The notes beneath the pieces were generated by a model that was not told the origin of the DNA, made no database searches, and saw only the letters and a program-made list of their open reading frames with translations. Of a stretch of DNA of 64,000 bases, positions 8,764 through 18,057 are shown piece after piece; positions within the stretch are counted from its first letter, which is position 1; the number at the start of each line of letters is the position of its first letter. The stretch is taken from positions 310,001-374,000 of the forward strand of contig NC_008343.2 of assembly GCF_000014285.2 (NCBI RefSeq). The letters are read 5' to 3'. Source of the DNA: Granulibacter bethesdensis CGDNIH1. GTDB taxonomy: Bacteria > Pseudomonadota > Alphaproteobacteria > Acetobacterales > Acetobacteraceae. A program made the position numbers and the translations under genes.

Positions 8764-9921
8764 TTAGTTTTTGGGACGATTTGCCGCGCTGCGCGCATTC
8801 AGACCGATAATGGCGATCGCCGCCAGCAGTGAGGTCAGCGCAAGACGCAACCCCCATTGCCCGGCCATGAAGCCGATAATCGGCGGCCCGCACAGCCCGC
8901 CCGCATAACCGAGTGTTGCCACAGTGGCGACACCGGCATTGCCGCCCCGTCGTCCCGATGCGGCGAACAGGATCGGCACCACATTCGCCATCCCTATCCC
9001 CAGCAATGCGAATCCGGCCATGGAAACCAGTGGCTGACGGGTGGCAAGCGCGGTCGCCAGCCCGATGGCGGCGATCAGTGCAGACAGCGCACAGGTCCGT
9101 ACCGGGCCTAACCGGGTGATGATCCCGTCTCCCACCAGCCGCATCATTGCCATCATCAGCGAGAAAGAGGCAAATCCGCCGCCGCTCAGTGCCATGCCTT
9201 CTTTCGACAGGGTGCTCATATAAACGGCTGACCAGTCCATCATGCCGCCTTCCACCATAAAGGCCAGAAAGCAGAGGCATCCCAGATAGATCAGCGGTGG
9301 CGTCCATCCTTTTTCGGCGGGTGCTTCCCTGTGTTGCGAAGGAGTGCCCTCCACCGGACGGTTGATCAGCAACGCGGCCAGAAACACCAGCATCAGCATG
9401 GCTGCGGACAGACCCATGGCTAATTCCGCGCTCCATCCCCATGCAAACAGGAGGCTGGTAAAGGCGGAACCAGCCATACCGCCCAAACTCCATCCTGCAT
9501 GGAAGGAGGACATCATGGCGCGACCTCCTTCCCGTTCCAGCCGGGCCGCTTCACCATTCATGGCGATATCGGTGGCTCCATGCGTGCCGCCGATCAGAAA
9601 CAGCGCTCCGGCAAGGGCGGGCATGGCCCAGTCTCCGCAAAGGCGGGAGAAGGGTGGCAAAAGCACGGAGAGGGCAAAAGCCGGCCCGCTCCAACTGGAC
9701 AGGCATGCGGTTCCGTAACGGGCGGCGAGACGTCCCGCCAGCGGCATAGAGACCAATGCGCCAACGGCCATGGCCAGCAGGGCAAAGCCCAGCGCCCTGT
9801 CACTGAGACCGGCATCACGCTGTACATGAGCGACGCTGGCAGACCATGTGCCGATCCCGGCGCCGCATCCGACGAAAAGCAGGGCCGTGCCGATCCGTGC
9901 ACGATGGAATGATCTGATCAG
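8764..9921 (-). CDS. MFS transporter, YbjJ-like, probable CTG start
   Basis: Twelve-helix major facilitator carrier of the YbjJ / fucose-permease-like group; the substrate is unknown. The conserved GxLaxryG loop appears as [11 protein letters not shown], and [12 protein letters not shown] lies in the second half, as in YbjJ relatives. The first ATG in frame (9771) would delete helix 1. Upstream, the frame stays open and encodes a convincing helix 1 ([18 protein letters not shown]), but no ATG, GTG or TTG occurs. A CTG at 9919-9921 overlaps the DUF167 stop as CTGA and follows GGGGGGA, so it is taken as the start (385 residues). The start is inferred; the gene itself is clear. Confidence 0.8.
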
Positions 9922-10241
9922 GAGTCTGTCCCCCCGCTGGCCAGCGTTTCGACTGTGCTCCCCAGCGTTTCGGGGTCTCCCTCGACCCGCACCAGCTTGT
10001 CGCGTGCGGTCAGACCCTGAAGCAGGGTGATGCGGGAGGCAGGCACGCGCAGGGCTTTGGCCAGCATGTCCCGCACCGCTTCGTTCGCCTGTCCTTTATC
10101 GGCAGGGGCACTGACGGAGATTTTCAGCCGCGGTTTGCCATCAGCCCCGGGAACAGTGCCTCCCAGCCCGATTTTGCGGGCTTTCGGTACGACACGCAGG
10201 GCAAGGGTGATGCCGTTTTCGACACTGCGCCAGATGCTCAT
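9918..10241 (-). CDS. DUF167 (YggU) family protein
   Basis: A small conserved protein of unknown function (YggU/DUF167 fold). The 107 residues from the ATG at 10241 carry the family core [14 protein letters not shown], then [18 protein letters not shown] and [20 protein letters not shown]. The ATG at 10241 lies just after the yggT stop; an earlier ATG at 10304 would overlap yggT by 41 bases. The yggT-yggU order is common in bacteria, which supports both calls. Confidence 0.87.
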
Positions 10242-10263
10242 CGCCAGATGCCCGTGGATGGCA

Positions 10264-10584
10264 TTATTGCAGCAATGCGTTCCACTGTCCGAATGCGATA
10301 GCAATATACAGCTTGCCCAGCATCGGCCGGACCAGCAGTTGCAGCACCAGCAGCACGATCAGCGGGCTGAGGTCGATCGCACCCATATTGGGCAGAATAC
10401 TGCGCACCGGGCGCAGAACCGGTTCGGTCACGCGATACAGGAAATCGGCGATCGACCAGACCAGTCGGTTGCGGCTGTCCAGCACGCCGAACGACATCAG
10501 CGTCGAGATGATCGCCGATAGAATCAGCGCATAGATATAAAGCTGGATCAACGTATCCAGCAGATTGAAAGCGATCGTGAGCAC
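10264..10584 (-). CDS. YggT family membrane protein
   Basis: A small integral membrane protein of the YggT family, found near cell-division or proline-synthesis genes in many bacteria and linked to osmotic stress in some; its role is not settled. It has two hydrophobic blocks, [18 protein letters not shown] and [18 protein letters not shown], around the conserved polar stretch [18 protein letters not shown]. The GTG at 10584 has GGAG about 9 bases upstream; a TTG at 10602 would add six residues. It is the first gene of a yggT-DUF167-MFS run. Confidence 0.86.
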
Positions 10585-10729
10585 GCGAAGCGTCTCCGTC
10601 AAACATCAGGTGACAGTAGGTCTGGTCGTTTGGTCTAGCCGTGCCGGCTTGGGAACCGCAAGCATGTTGCCCCTTCTGCCTTGCAAATCAGGGGGGAGGG
10701 TGCGATGCAGATTCCTCTCCACTATCAGC

Positions 10730-10758
10730 TTGACTTCGGCGCGCGCGCGCGGCATTAC
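10730..10758 (+). promoter_or_regulatory. candidate promoter of tRNA-Ala
   Basis: TTGACT (10730-10735), a 17-base spacer containing a run of alternating GC, then CATTAC (10753-10758) followed by a G+C-rich discriminator GCGCCGCCT. Spacing is ideal for a housekeeping sigma factor. The -10/discriminator almost matches that in front of the tRNA-Lys gene, which strengthens both. Not experimentally shown. Confidence 0.5.
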
Positions 10759-10801
10759 GCGCCGCCTACGCTGTAACGCAGTGCAGGAGACGACGCGGAG
10801 C

Positions 10802-10877
10802 GGGGCTGTAGCTCAGTTGGGAGAGCGCCTCGTTCGCAATGAGGAGGTCAGGGGTTCGATTCCCCTCAGCTCCACCA
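10802..10877 (+). tRNA. tRNA-Ala (anticodon CGC)
   Basis: A 76-base cloverleaf with encoded CCA. The acceptor GGGGCTG pairs with CAGCTCC (one G-U pair), the D arm contains GCTCAGTTGGGAGAGC, the anticodon stem CCTCG/TGAGG encloses the loop TTCGCAA with anticodon CGC (codon GCG), and the T loop is GGTTCGATTCC. It is followed closely by a convergent MFS gene. Identification is secure. Confidence 0.97.
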
Positions 10878-10915
10878 CGCTTCGCGGGTCGTTCTGAAAA
10901 TACTCTTCCCCATTC

Positions 10916-12421
10916 TTATCTGCTTTCTTGAAGCCGCAGGCTGCTCAGGGGTGGAGCGATCTCTTCAAGGGATTTGTTTTCGGCCTCCACACCCAGCCGG
11001 AATTCTACCACCCCGGCCGCCATCATCAGAGCGCCTCCGGCAGCGTAACCCCACATCACAGCGTTTCGTCCCGCATCGATCAGATGACCGAACAGCGCTG
11101 GTCCTGCAATGCCGCCAATCCCGGTGCCCAGCGCGTAGAAAATCGCAATTGCGACGGCGCGGACTTCCAGCGGAAAATTCTCGCCGACGGTAAGATAGGC
11201 TGAACTGGCAGCGGCAGAGGCGAAGAAAAATACGATCGTCCAGGCGACTGTCTGTGCAGTTGCATCCAGCATCCCCGCGCCGAACAGCAGACCAACCAAG
11301 GTCATTAGCAAGCCGGAGAGAAGATAGGTTCCGGTGATCATGGTTTTACGCCCCAGCGTATCGAACCATCGCCCCAGCAGCAGCGGGCCGAGAAAATTCC
11401 CGAGCGCAAAAGGAAAGATATAAAATCCAACCTGCGCATTGCCGACGCCTTCGAATTTATTCAGCACCAGCGCATACGTGAACAGCAGCGCATTATAACA
11501 GAATGCCTGAGCGCCCATCAGAACGGCTGCGAGAATGGTTCTGTCCCGATACTGCGTGAACAGACTATGCAGGCTGGGCAGAAACCAGCTTTTGACATCG
11601 GTGCGCAGACGTAACCGGGTGGGAGGAATGGGCGGAAGCGCATTATCCGGTCTGTCCTTGGCGACCATCGTTTCGATCTGGTGCATGGCTTCATCAGCCT
11701 CGCCGGGTCTGCCATGCGTCATCAGCCAGCGCGGACTTTCCGGAATCCAGCGCCGTAACAGCAGCACTATGAAGCCGATCAGGCCCCCGATCACGAAGCT
11801 CGCCCGCCAGCCTGTTTCCTGATCAATCCACTCGGGATGGCCCAGCGCCAGCACTGATCCCAGCGCTCCGATCGCCGCGCCGAGCCAGAACGAACCATTG
11901 ATCGTCAGATCGACAAAACCGCGGCTGCGTGCCGGGATCAGTTCCTGAATCGTGGCGTTGACGGCGGCATATTCCCCGCCAATGCCCGCACCGGTCAGGA
12001 ACCGGAACAGCACGAAGGACCAGAAACTCCACGATAATCCCGACAAAATCGTAGCGGTCAGATAGAGCAGTACGGTCAGGGTAAACAGTTTCTTCCGCCC
12101 AAGCCGGTCGGTCAGCCAGCCGAAAAACAAAGCCCCTCCGACGGCACCCGCAAGATAGGCGCTGGCTGTGAGACCGGCCTGTCCGCCGGTAAGCGTCAGG
12201 GCTGGACTGCTGGCGATTGCACCCGCCAGAGACCCGGCGAGAGTAACCTCCAGCCCGTCCAGAATCCAGGTAATCCCGAGGGCTATGATCACCAGCGTGT
12301 GAAACCGGCTCCAGGGCAGCCGATCCAGCCGAGCCGGAATATCGCTTGTGACTGAAGGTGGGGATTGCACCCTGGAATGTGGGCAATCGGAATGTATGCA
12401 ATCAGCCTGGCGCGCTTCCAT
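10916..12421 (-). CDS. MFS metabolite:proton symporter
   Basis: A 501-residue major facilitator carrier of the sugar-porter/aromatic-acid-porter type. Signature loops are GWLTDRLGRKKLF after helix 2, FLTGAGIGGEYAAVNA in helix 4, PESPRWLMTHGR in the central loop and GRWFDTLGRKTMI in the second half. About 36 polar residues precede helix 1. The ATG at 12421 is used; a TTG three codons upstream is possible, and neither has a strong ribosome-binding site. The substrate cannot be deduced. It is convergent with tRNA-Ala and is followed upstream by the prfB 3' end. Confidence 0.85.
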   Translation of the reverse strand: MEARQADCIHSDCPHSRVQSPPSVTSDIPARLDRLPWSRFHTLVIIALGITWILDGLEVTLAGSLAGAIASSPALTLTGGQAGLTASAYLAGAVGGALFFGWLTDRLGRKKLFTLTVLLYLTATILSGLSWSFWSFVLFRFLTGAGIGGEYAAVNATIQELIPARSRGFVDLTINGSFWLGAAIGALGSVLALGHPEWIDQETGWRASFVIGGLIGFIVLLLRRWIPESPRWLMTHGRPGEADEAMHQIETMVAKDRPDNALPPIPPTRLRLRTDVKSWFLPSLHSLFTQYRDRTILAAVLMGAQAFCYNALLFTYALVLNKFEGVGNAQVGFYIFPFALGNFLGPLLLGRWFDTLGRKTMITGTYLLSGLLMTLVGLLFGAGMLDATAQTVAWTIVFFFASAAASSAYLTVGENFPLEVRAVAIAIFYALGTGIGGIAGPALFGHLIDAGRNAVMWGYAAGGALMMAAGVVEFRLGVEAENKSLEEIAPPLSSLRLQESR

Positions 12422-12488
12422 GAAACGCAAAACGGTCGGGCAGGGAGGCCGGTTGCATGCCCTCCTGTCCGGCCGGAATGGTCAGACC

Positions 12489-13620
12489 TTACTGTGCGCT
12501 GGCGCTCGCCTCGCTGCGATGTGCACCGACGCGGGCGGCCAGGGCGGCAGCCATGAACTCGTCCAGATCGCCATCCAGAACGGCACCCGGATTGCCTTTT
12601 TCAACGTTGGTGCGCAGATCTTTCACCAGCTGATAAGGGGCCAGAACATAGCTGCGGATCTGGTGGCCCCAGCCGATTTCGCTTTTGGCGTTTTCCTGTT
12701 CCTGTGCCGCGGCTTCACGCTTTTGCAGCTCCGCCTCATACAGGCGGGCTTTCAGCATGTTCATCGCCGTGGCGCGGTTGCGATGCTGGGAGCGGTCGGT
12801 CTGACAGGCGACGATGATACCCGATGGCACATGGGTGATGCGAATCGCGCTTTCCGTCTTGTTCACGTGCTGACCACCCGCACCGGAGGCGCGGAACGTA
12901 TCGACCTTCAGATCAGCTTCGTTGATCTCGATCTCGATATTGTCGTCGACCACCGGATAGACCCAGATACTGGCGAAACTGGTCTGCCGCCTTGCGGCGC
13001 TGTCGAATGGGCTGATGCGGACCAGACGATGCACCCCAGCCTCGGTCTTGAGCCAACCATAGGCGGAGGGGCCGGCGACCTGAAGGGTCGCGGATTTGAT
13101 CCCCGCCTGCTCCCCATCACTCTGTTCGATCAGCGTGACTTTGTAACCATGGGCTTCGGCCCAGCGCGTGTACATGCGCAACAGCATTTCGGCCCAATCC
13201 TGAGCCTCTGTTCCGCCTGCGCCGGAATTGATTTCCAGATAGGCGTCGTTGCCGTCAGCCTCGCCGGACAGCAGGCTTTCGATTTCCAGCCGCTTGGCTT
13301 CGGCGGCAATGGTTTCCAGCATGCGGCGGGCATCGGTGGCCATGGCTTCGTCGCCATCGGCTTCAGCCATTTCGGCCAGCTCGGTAGCGTCGCTGACTTC
13401 CGATTCCATGCGCAGCACGCCTTCCACCTGGCTGGCCAGACGGGTGCGTTCACGCATCACCGCCTGCGCGGCGGCGGAGTCGTTCCATAGATCAGGGTCT
13501 TCGGCGCGGGCATTCAGCTCCGCAAGGCGGTGTTGAGCGGCATCCCAGTCAAAGATGCCTCCTCAGCAGTGCAACGGACTGCTTGATCTGCTGGTTGAGG
13601 GCGTCGATTTCGGCGGACAT
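12489..13620 (-). CDS. prfB: peptide chain release factor 2 with programmed +1 frameshift
   Basis: Recognises UGA and UAA stop codons and triggers peptide release through the GGQ motif ([12 protein letters not shown] present). The coding sequence is split: frame 0 starts at ATG 13618-13620 ([16 protein letters not shown]) and ends after 23 codons at an in-frame UGA (13549-13551). The site AGGAGG-CAT-CTT-TGA-C (13548-13563) is the classical internal Shine-Dalgarno plus slippery CUU-UGA. A +1 shift continues with [12 protein letters not shown] to the stop at 12489, giving about 376 residues. The family signature [19 protein letters not shown] is present. Gene order amiC-ponA-prfB suggests one operon. 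Confidence 0.96.
13548..13563 (-). promoter_or_regulatory. programmed +1 ribosomal frameshift site of prfB
   Basis: On the coding strand AGGAGG is followed after three bases by CTT TGA C. This matches the autoregulatory frameshift element of RF2: scarce RF2 makes ribosomes pause on UGA and slip +1 into the main frame. Seen in sequence; the mechanism is known from E. coli prfB. Confidence 0.95.
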
Positions 13621-13664
13621 GGTCCTGTTCCGGTCATACTGAAGTCAAAGAAAACGAGAGGCGC

Positions 13665-16475
13665 TCAATACAGCCCACCCATTCCGGTGTCGAGACCGCC
13701 GCTGCTTCCCCCACTGCCGGAGGAATCGCCGGGCTGTGCCGTCCCGGATGCGCTGCCGCCATCAATCATGGCACCCCCATCGGGCTGACCGGGCTTCAGG
13801 GCATCCCAACCGGCCGGGCTTTTCACCAGTGTCATGCCTTCCGGCATCGGGAATTGCAGCATGGGATGATCTTTCAGCGCGGCACTCATATATTCGCGCC
13901 AGACAGGGGCTGCCAGCGCTCCGCCGGTTTCGTGTTCGCCCAGAGAGGTGGGGTTGTCGAAACCGATCCAGACGATAGTGACCAGCGTCGGTGTAAAGCC
14001 GCCAAACCAGGCATCAACGAAATCCTGAGTCGTGCCGGTTTTGCCGGCAATGGGGCGTCCGCCCATACCGATCGAGGCCTGATAGCCGGTGCCGTGTGCC
14101 ACCACATTTTCCATCATGGTGACAATCTGGAAGGTGCTCATCGCATCCGCCACCGGATTGCGCTTGTCATCCAGCACCGGCCCGGCATCGGTGGAGATGG
14201 CCGGGGGAGCAGAGGAGGAAGGAGACGTTGCGGGCGGGGTCGCAGGCGTTGTGCAGTTCTCGCAGGTAATGTCTTCCGGCTTCCAGATGACATGCCCGTC
14301 ACGGTCCTGCACACTGTCGATCAGATGGGGTGTAACCAGCCTGCCGCCCTGCGCCAGCGACGCATAGGCGCCGGCTTCACGCAGTACGGTGGTATCCACC
14401 GCACCGAGCGCGGCGGGCAGGACTTTCGGCATGGACTCGACCAGATGGAAATCCATCGCTGTCTTGGCCACCGCCTCCATACCGACTTTCTGCGCGACCC
14501 GCAGCGTCACCAGATTGAGCGATTTTTGCAGTGCGACGCTCAGCGGCACCGGACCGGAGAAGGTCATCTCATAGTTATTGGGCCGCCACACACCTGCTGC
14601 CCCCATATTCATCACGAAGGGCGCATCCAGAAAGGTCTGGCCCGGTGCAATGCCCTGTTCCAGCGCCGTTAGATAAACGAATGGCTTGAATGAGCTTCCG
14701 GGCTGACGGTTGGCCTGTGTCGCCCGATTGAACTGGCTGGTTTCGAAACTCCAGCCGCCGCTCATTGCCAGAATACGGCCCGAGCGGGGATCGAGAGAAA
14801 CGAGCGCCCCCTGCACATTGGGAATCTGGCGCAGCCGGACATGCAGGGCCGGGCCAGGGACTTCCCTGATCTGGGTGGCGGGTGTTTTGCGGGTCGATGA
14901 GGCGGCGGGTTGAACAACCGGGCTGCCGAGCGCTGCTTCGTCTACCTCGACCATCACGACATCGCCGACGGAGACGACATCATTCATCCGGCGGGGGACG
15001 CCACCCAGCTTCCCGTCTTTCACGGGACGTGCCCATTTCGTATCCGCCAGTTGCATCATGCCATGATGCACCGGAGCGGGGGTTGCGGTGGGCAGCGGGC
15101 TGGCGGGCGGATCGGTCCAGGCCAGGGAGGCATCGGCAGGCTGAATTTTCATCACTACAGCCAGTCGCCAGTTGCGTAGCATACCGGCCGGACGTGGCAG
15201 CTTCGCCAGTTCGGATTCCCATTGCGGGCTGGAAAGGCTGTTTTCTTCCAGATGGGCAACGGGACCTCGCCAGCCGCCATGGGACTGATCATAAGCCAGC
15301 AGCCCCCGATGCAGCGCCTGATCGGCGGCATTCTGCAGGGCTGGATCAAGGCTGGTGCGCACCGACAGGCCACCCTGTGTCGTGGTGTCGGCCCCGAAGC
15401 GCTCGACCAGTTTGCGCCGGACTTCCTCTACGAAGTAACCGGCGCCCGGGATGCCTTCGGGCCGGTGGAACGCGGTGGGTAGCACAGGTTGTTGTTTCGC
15501 TTCGGCGGCCTGCTCACGGGTGATGGCATGGTCTTCCGCCATGCGATCCAGCACCCAGTCCCGTCTGCCCCGCGCGACATCGGGATAGCGGAACGGGTTG
15601 TAATTGTTCGGTGCTTTGGGCAGGGCAGCCAGAAAAGCGGCTTCCGGTATTGTGATTTCGTCCAGCGGCTTGTTGAAATAGGCCTGTGCCGCGGCGGCAA
15701 CGCCATAGGCGCCCTGACCGAGATAAATCTCGTTCAGATACAGCTCCAGAATGCGCTGTTTGCTAAGGCTTTCCTCGATCCGCAGGGCCAGAATGGCTTC
15801 CTTGATCTTGCGGGCGATCGAGACCTCATTGGTCAGCACCATGTTCTTGGCGACCTGCTGAGTGATCGTCGATGCACCGATGGGCCGCTTTCCATCATGT
15901 AAATGGTTCAGATCGGTGACGGCAGCCCGGAACATGGCAACGGGGTCAACGCCGGGATGGGTCCAGAAATGCTGGTCCTCGGCAGAGACGAAAGCTTTTT
16001 TCACAATGTCGGGAATGGCTGAAAATGGCACGAAGACGCGCCGTTCGGTGGCCAGTTCACTGACGATCTGGCCGTCAGCAGCATAGACGCGGCTCATGAC
16101 ACGGGGTTGATAGACGCGCAGCCCCTCCAGATCAGGCAGATCGGATGCGTAATGGCGATAGGCGGCATAGATCGCGACCACCCCTGTCAGACCGCCCAGT
16201 ACGATCAGGCCGGCCAGCGCGCCGATCAGACGGCCGATCCAGCGAAAACGCCCGCCAGCCCGTCTTTTTCCGGCTTCACGCGCCGCATGCCGCGAGGACT
16301 GATTATCCTTGCGTTGTTTGCGGGGAGGCTCCCGCCCTGGTTCCGGAGAAGGAGGCGCCAGCCGTTCCCGCGCGGTCAGCACCGGGCGCGGCGGAACGGC
16401 AATGGAACGGTCGGGGGGCGGCAAATCGGATGACGTCATGCGCGGCTCTGTATCAGATTTCGTGATCCCGTGCAT
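13665..16475 (-). CDS. mrcA: penicillin-binding protein 1A (bifunctional transglycosylase/transpeptidase)
   Basis: Class A PBP that polymerises and cross-links peptidoglycan at the inner membrane. Of 936 residues, the first ~70 are a proline/arginine-rich cytoplasmic tail, followed by a membrane anchor (LIGALAGLIVLGGLTGVVAIYAAY), the GT51 domain (FVSAEDQHFWTHPGVD, GASTITQQVAKNM, KIKEAILALRIEE) and the transpeptidase domain with SGGWSF, RQPGSSFKPF (SxxK serine), SLN and KTGTTQDFVDAWF (KTG). The tail is Gly/Ser-rich. An alternative ATG at 16439 would shorten the protein by 12 residues. It lies 44 bases upstream of prfB and downstream of amiC. Confidence 0.95.
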   Translation of the reverse strand: MHGITKSDTEPRMTSSDLPPPDRSIAVPPRPVLTARERLAPPSPEPGREPPRKQRKDNQSSRHAAREAGKRRAGGRFRWIGRLIGALAGLIVLGGLTGVVAIYAAYRHYASDLPDLEGLRVYQPRVMSRVYAADGQIVSELATERRVFVPFSAIPDIVKKAFVSAEDQHFWTHPGVDPVAMFRAAVTDLNHLHDGKRPIGASTITQQVAKNMVLTNEVSIARKIKEAILALRIEESLSKQRILELYLNEIYLGQGAYGVAAAAQAYFNKPLDEITIPEAAFLAALPKAPNNYNPFRYPDVARGRRDWVLDRMAEDHAITREQAAEAKQQPVLPTAFHRPEGIPGAGYFVEEVRRKLVERFGADTTTQGGLSVRTSLDPALQNAADQALHRGLLAYDQSHGGWRGPVAHLEENSLSSPQWESELAKLPRPAGMLRNWRLAVVMKIQPADASLAWTDPPASPLPTATPAPVHHGMMQLADTKWARPVKDGKLGGVPRRMNDVVSVGDVVMVEVDEAALGSPVVQPAASSTRKTPATQIREVPGPALHVRLRQIPNVQGALVSLDPRSGRILAMSGGWSFETSQFNRATQANRQPGSSFKPFVYLTALEQGIAPGQTFLDAPFVMNMGAAGVWRPNNYEMTFSGPVPLSVALQKSLNLVTLRVAQKVGMEAVAKTAMDFHLVESMPKVLPAALGAVDTTVLREAGAYASLAQGGRLVTPHLIDSVQDRDGHVIWKPEDITCENCTTPATPPATSPSSSAPPAISTDAGPVLDDKRNPVADAMSTFQIVTMMENVVAHGTGYQASIGMGGRPIAGKTGTTQDFVDAWFGGFTPTLVTIVWIGFDNPTSLGEHETGGALAAPVWREYMSAALKDHPMLQFPMPEGMTLVKSPAGWDALKPGQPDGGAMIDGGSASGTAQPGDSSGSGGSSGGLDTGMGGLY

Positions 16476-16607
16476 GGGGAAGGTGACTGATCCGCCATGC
16501 GATGGTGCCGTGGGCTGGAAGCGTGTGGAAAAGAAGTCAAGGCAGGGCGTTTATGTCCGTCAATCCATGATCGGGCACATGGTGCCTGATGGACGGAGCA
16601 TGTCGGG

Positions 16608-17531
16608 TCATCCCCGCATGGCATAGCCGGCGCTGGTGGCGAAATAGGCTTCCACCGCGCGGGTCATGGCGGTGGCGATCCGTATGCGATGGTCGGGGCG
16701 GCGTAACAATGCCTCGTCCTGACGATTGGACATGAAGCCCATCTCGACCAGCACACTGGGAATATCAGCGGCTTTCAGAACGACAAAGCCGGCATGGCGG
16801 GCAGGATGGGTCAGCATCGGCACGGTGCTGTCGAGGCTGCTGACCATACTGTGTGACAATCGGGCTGATCCAATTTTGGTCTCTCTCCGCACCAGACTGG
16901 TGAGAATACGGGCGATATCGGGCGGCTGATTGCTGAAGGCCGGGCCGCCAAACCGGTCCACGCTGTTTTCCCGTTTCGCCAGAGACGCTGTCTGCGCGTC
17001 GGAGGCTGATGTTGCCAGCGTATAGACGCTGGCCCCGCGTACCCCGGCATTGTGCAGCGCATCCGCGTGCATGGAGATGAACAGGGAAGCTCCCTTGCTC
17101 TGGGCGCGATCCACCCTTCCGTCGAGGGGAATGAAGGTGTCGTTGGTCCGGGTCATTTCCACCCGGTAGCGCCCGGTCCGTTCCAGCTGGCGCTTCAGTT
17201 CCTGTGCGGCAGCAAGGGCGACATGTTTTTCATACGTGCCGGTGATGCCAATGGCACCCGGATCTTTGCCGCCATGGCCGGGATCGAGCATGATAAGACG
17301 GGGCGCGCTGTTTTTACGGGCAGCAGATTGGCCGGCTGGCGGAGCATGCAATGTTTTTATGGCATGAGGATGGCCGTGTTTCTGCGGCCCGGCAGCCTCG
17401 GCCTCTGCCATGCTGTCCAGCAATGCGGGGGGCATCATCCAGCTGGCAAGCAGGCCCGCCCTGGCAAGGAGCCGCCCGGAGGTCATCGCGCCGAGGAAGC
17501 TGCGGCGGTGCAGTGACAGAAGATCAGCCAT
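16608..17531 (-). CDS. amiC: N-acetylmuramoyl-L-alanine amidase, Tat-exported
   Basis: Zinc amidase (Amidase_3) that cleaves septal peptidoglycan cross-bridges in the periplasm. The N-terminus MADLLSLHRRSFLGAM carries a twin-arginine motif (HRRSFLG) followed by a hydrophobic stretch, as in AmiA/AmiC of enterobacteria. Catalytic segments are IMLDPGHGGKDPGAIG, a Glu in TYEKHVAL, SLFISMHADA and LVEMGFMSN. It has no AMIN domain, so it is short (307 residues). The ATG at 17531 is chosen so that the Tat signal is N-terminal. It is the first gene of amiC-mrcA-prfB and divergent from rne. Confidence 0.92.
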   Translation of the reverse strand: MADLLSLHRRSFLGAMTSGRLLARAGLLASWMMPPALLDSMAEAEAAGPQKHGHPHAIKTLHAPPAGQSAARKNSAPRLIMLDPGHGGKDPGAIGITGTYEKHVALAAAQELKRQLERTGRYRVEMTRTNDTFIPLDGRVDRAQSKGASLFISMHADALHNAGVRGASVYTLATSASDAQTASLAKRENSVDRFGGPAFSNQPPDIARILTSLVRRETKIGSARLSHSMVSSLDSTVPMLTHPARHAGFVVLKAADIPSVLVEMGFMSNRQDEALLRRPDHRIRIATAMTRAVEAYFATSAGYAMRG

Positions 17532-18057
17532 AGTGCGTGTTTTTAACACCGTACGGTCGGTTTTGACTATTAAGCTTTGAAATATGGCGCATTTTGGGCG
17601 GCCTGTCTCCTTTGGATCACAGGATCGCGTCTTGCAGTGGGCCGGCATTTGTTCCATGCTGGGTGTGCCAGAGAGATTGCCAGCGGCGTCTCCATGCCCG
17701 CCGACAGATCGTTCGGATCGTCAGCCGGATGCATGGGGCCAACCGCCGGGCTGGTTTCATACTGGACAGCGAGCGCACCCGCGCCGCGGCCACGCATCAT
17801 GTGGCGTTGGGAAAACCGCCGGGTCTGGCGCCTGAAACGGCTGCCGCACCCAGTTTTTTAGACCGAAGGATCGAGACGCCAGGCTGTGTGGCTATATTCG
17901 GAACTGACTGAGATTGTCATGCCATGCGCCTCAGGCGCTGGCCCGGATACGGTTGCGGCTGTGCGTGCCCTTCGCGACGATACACCGACACAACGTCATG
18001 CCCGGTGGAGCGCGCCGTTCGCGCATATCCCGGGTGTGTACCGGAGCTCATTATTCA
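17532..18057. other. intergenic region between amiC and rne
   Basis: A 526-base divergent region with no convincing gene. The first 50 bases beside amiC are AT-rich and contain the perfect palindrome ACCGTACGGT (17548-17557). The remainder is G+C-rich and may form a long 5' leader for rne. Long rne leaders mediate autoregulation in E. coli; that this applies here is inference. Several open frames cross the region but have no family features. Confidence 0.6.
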
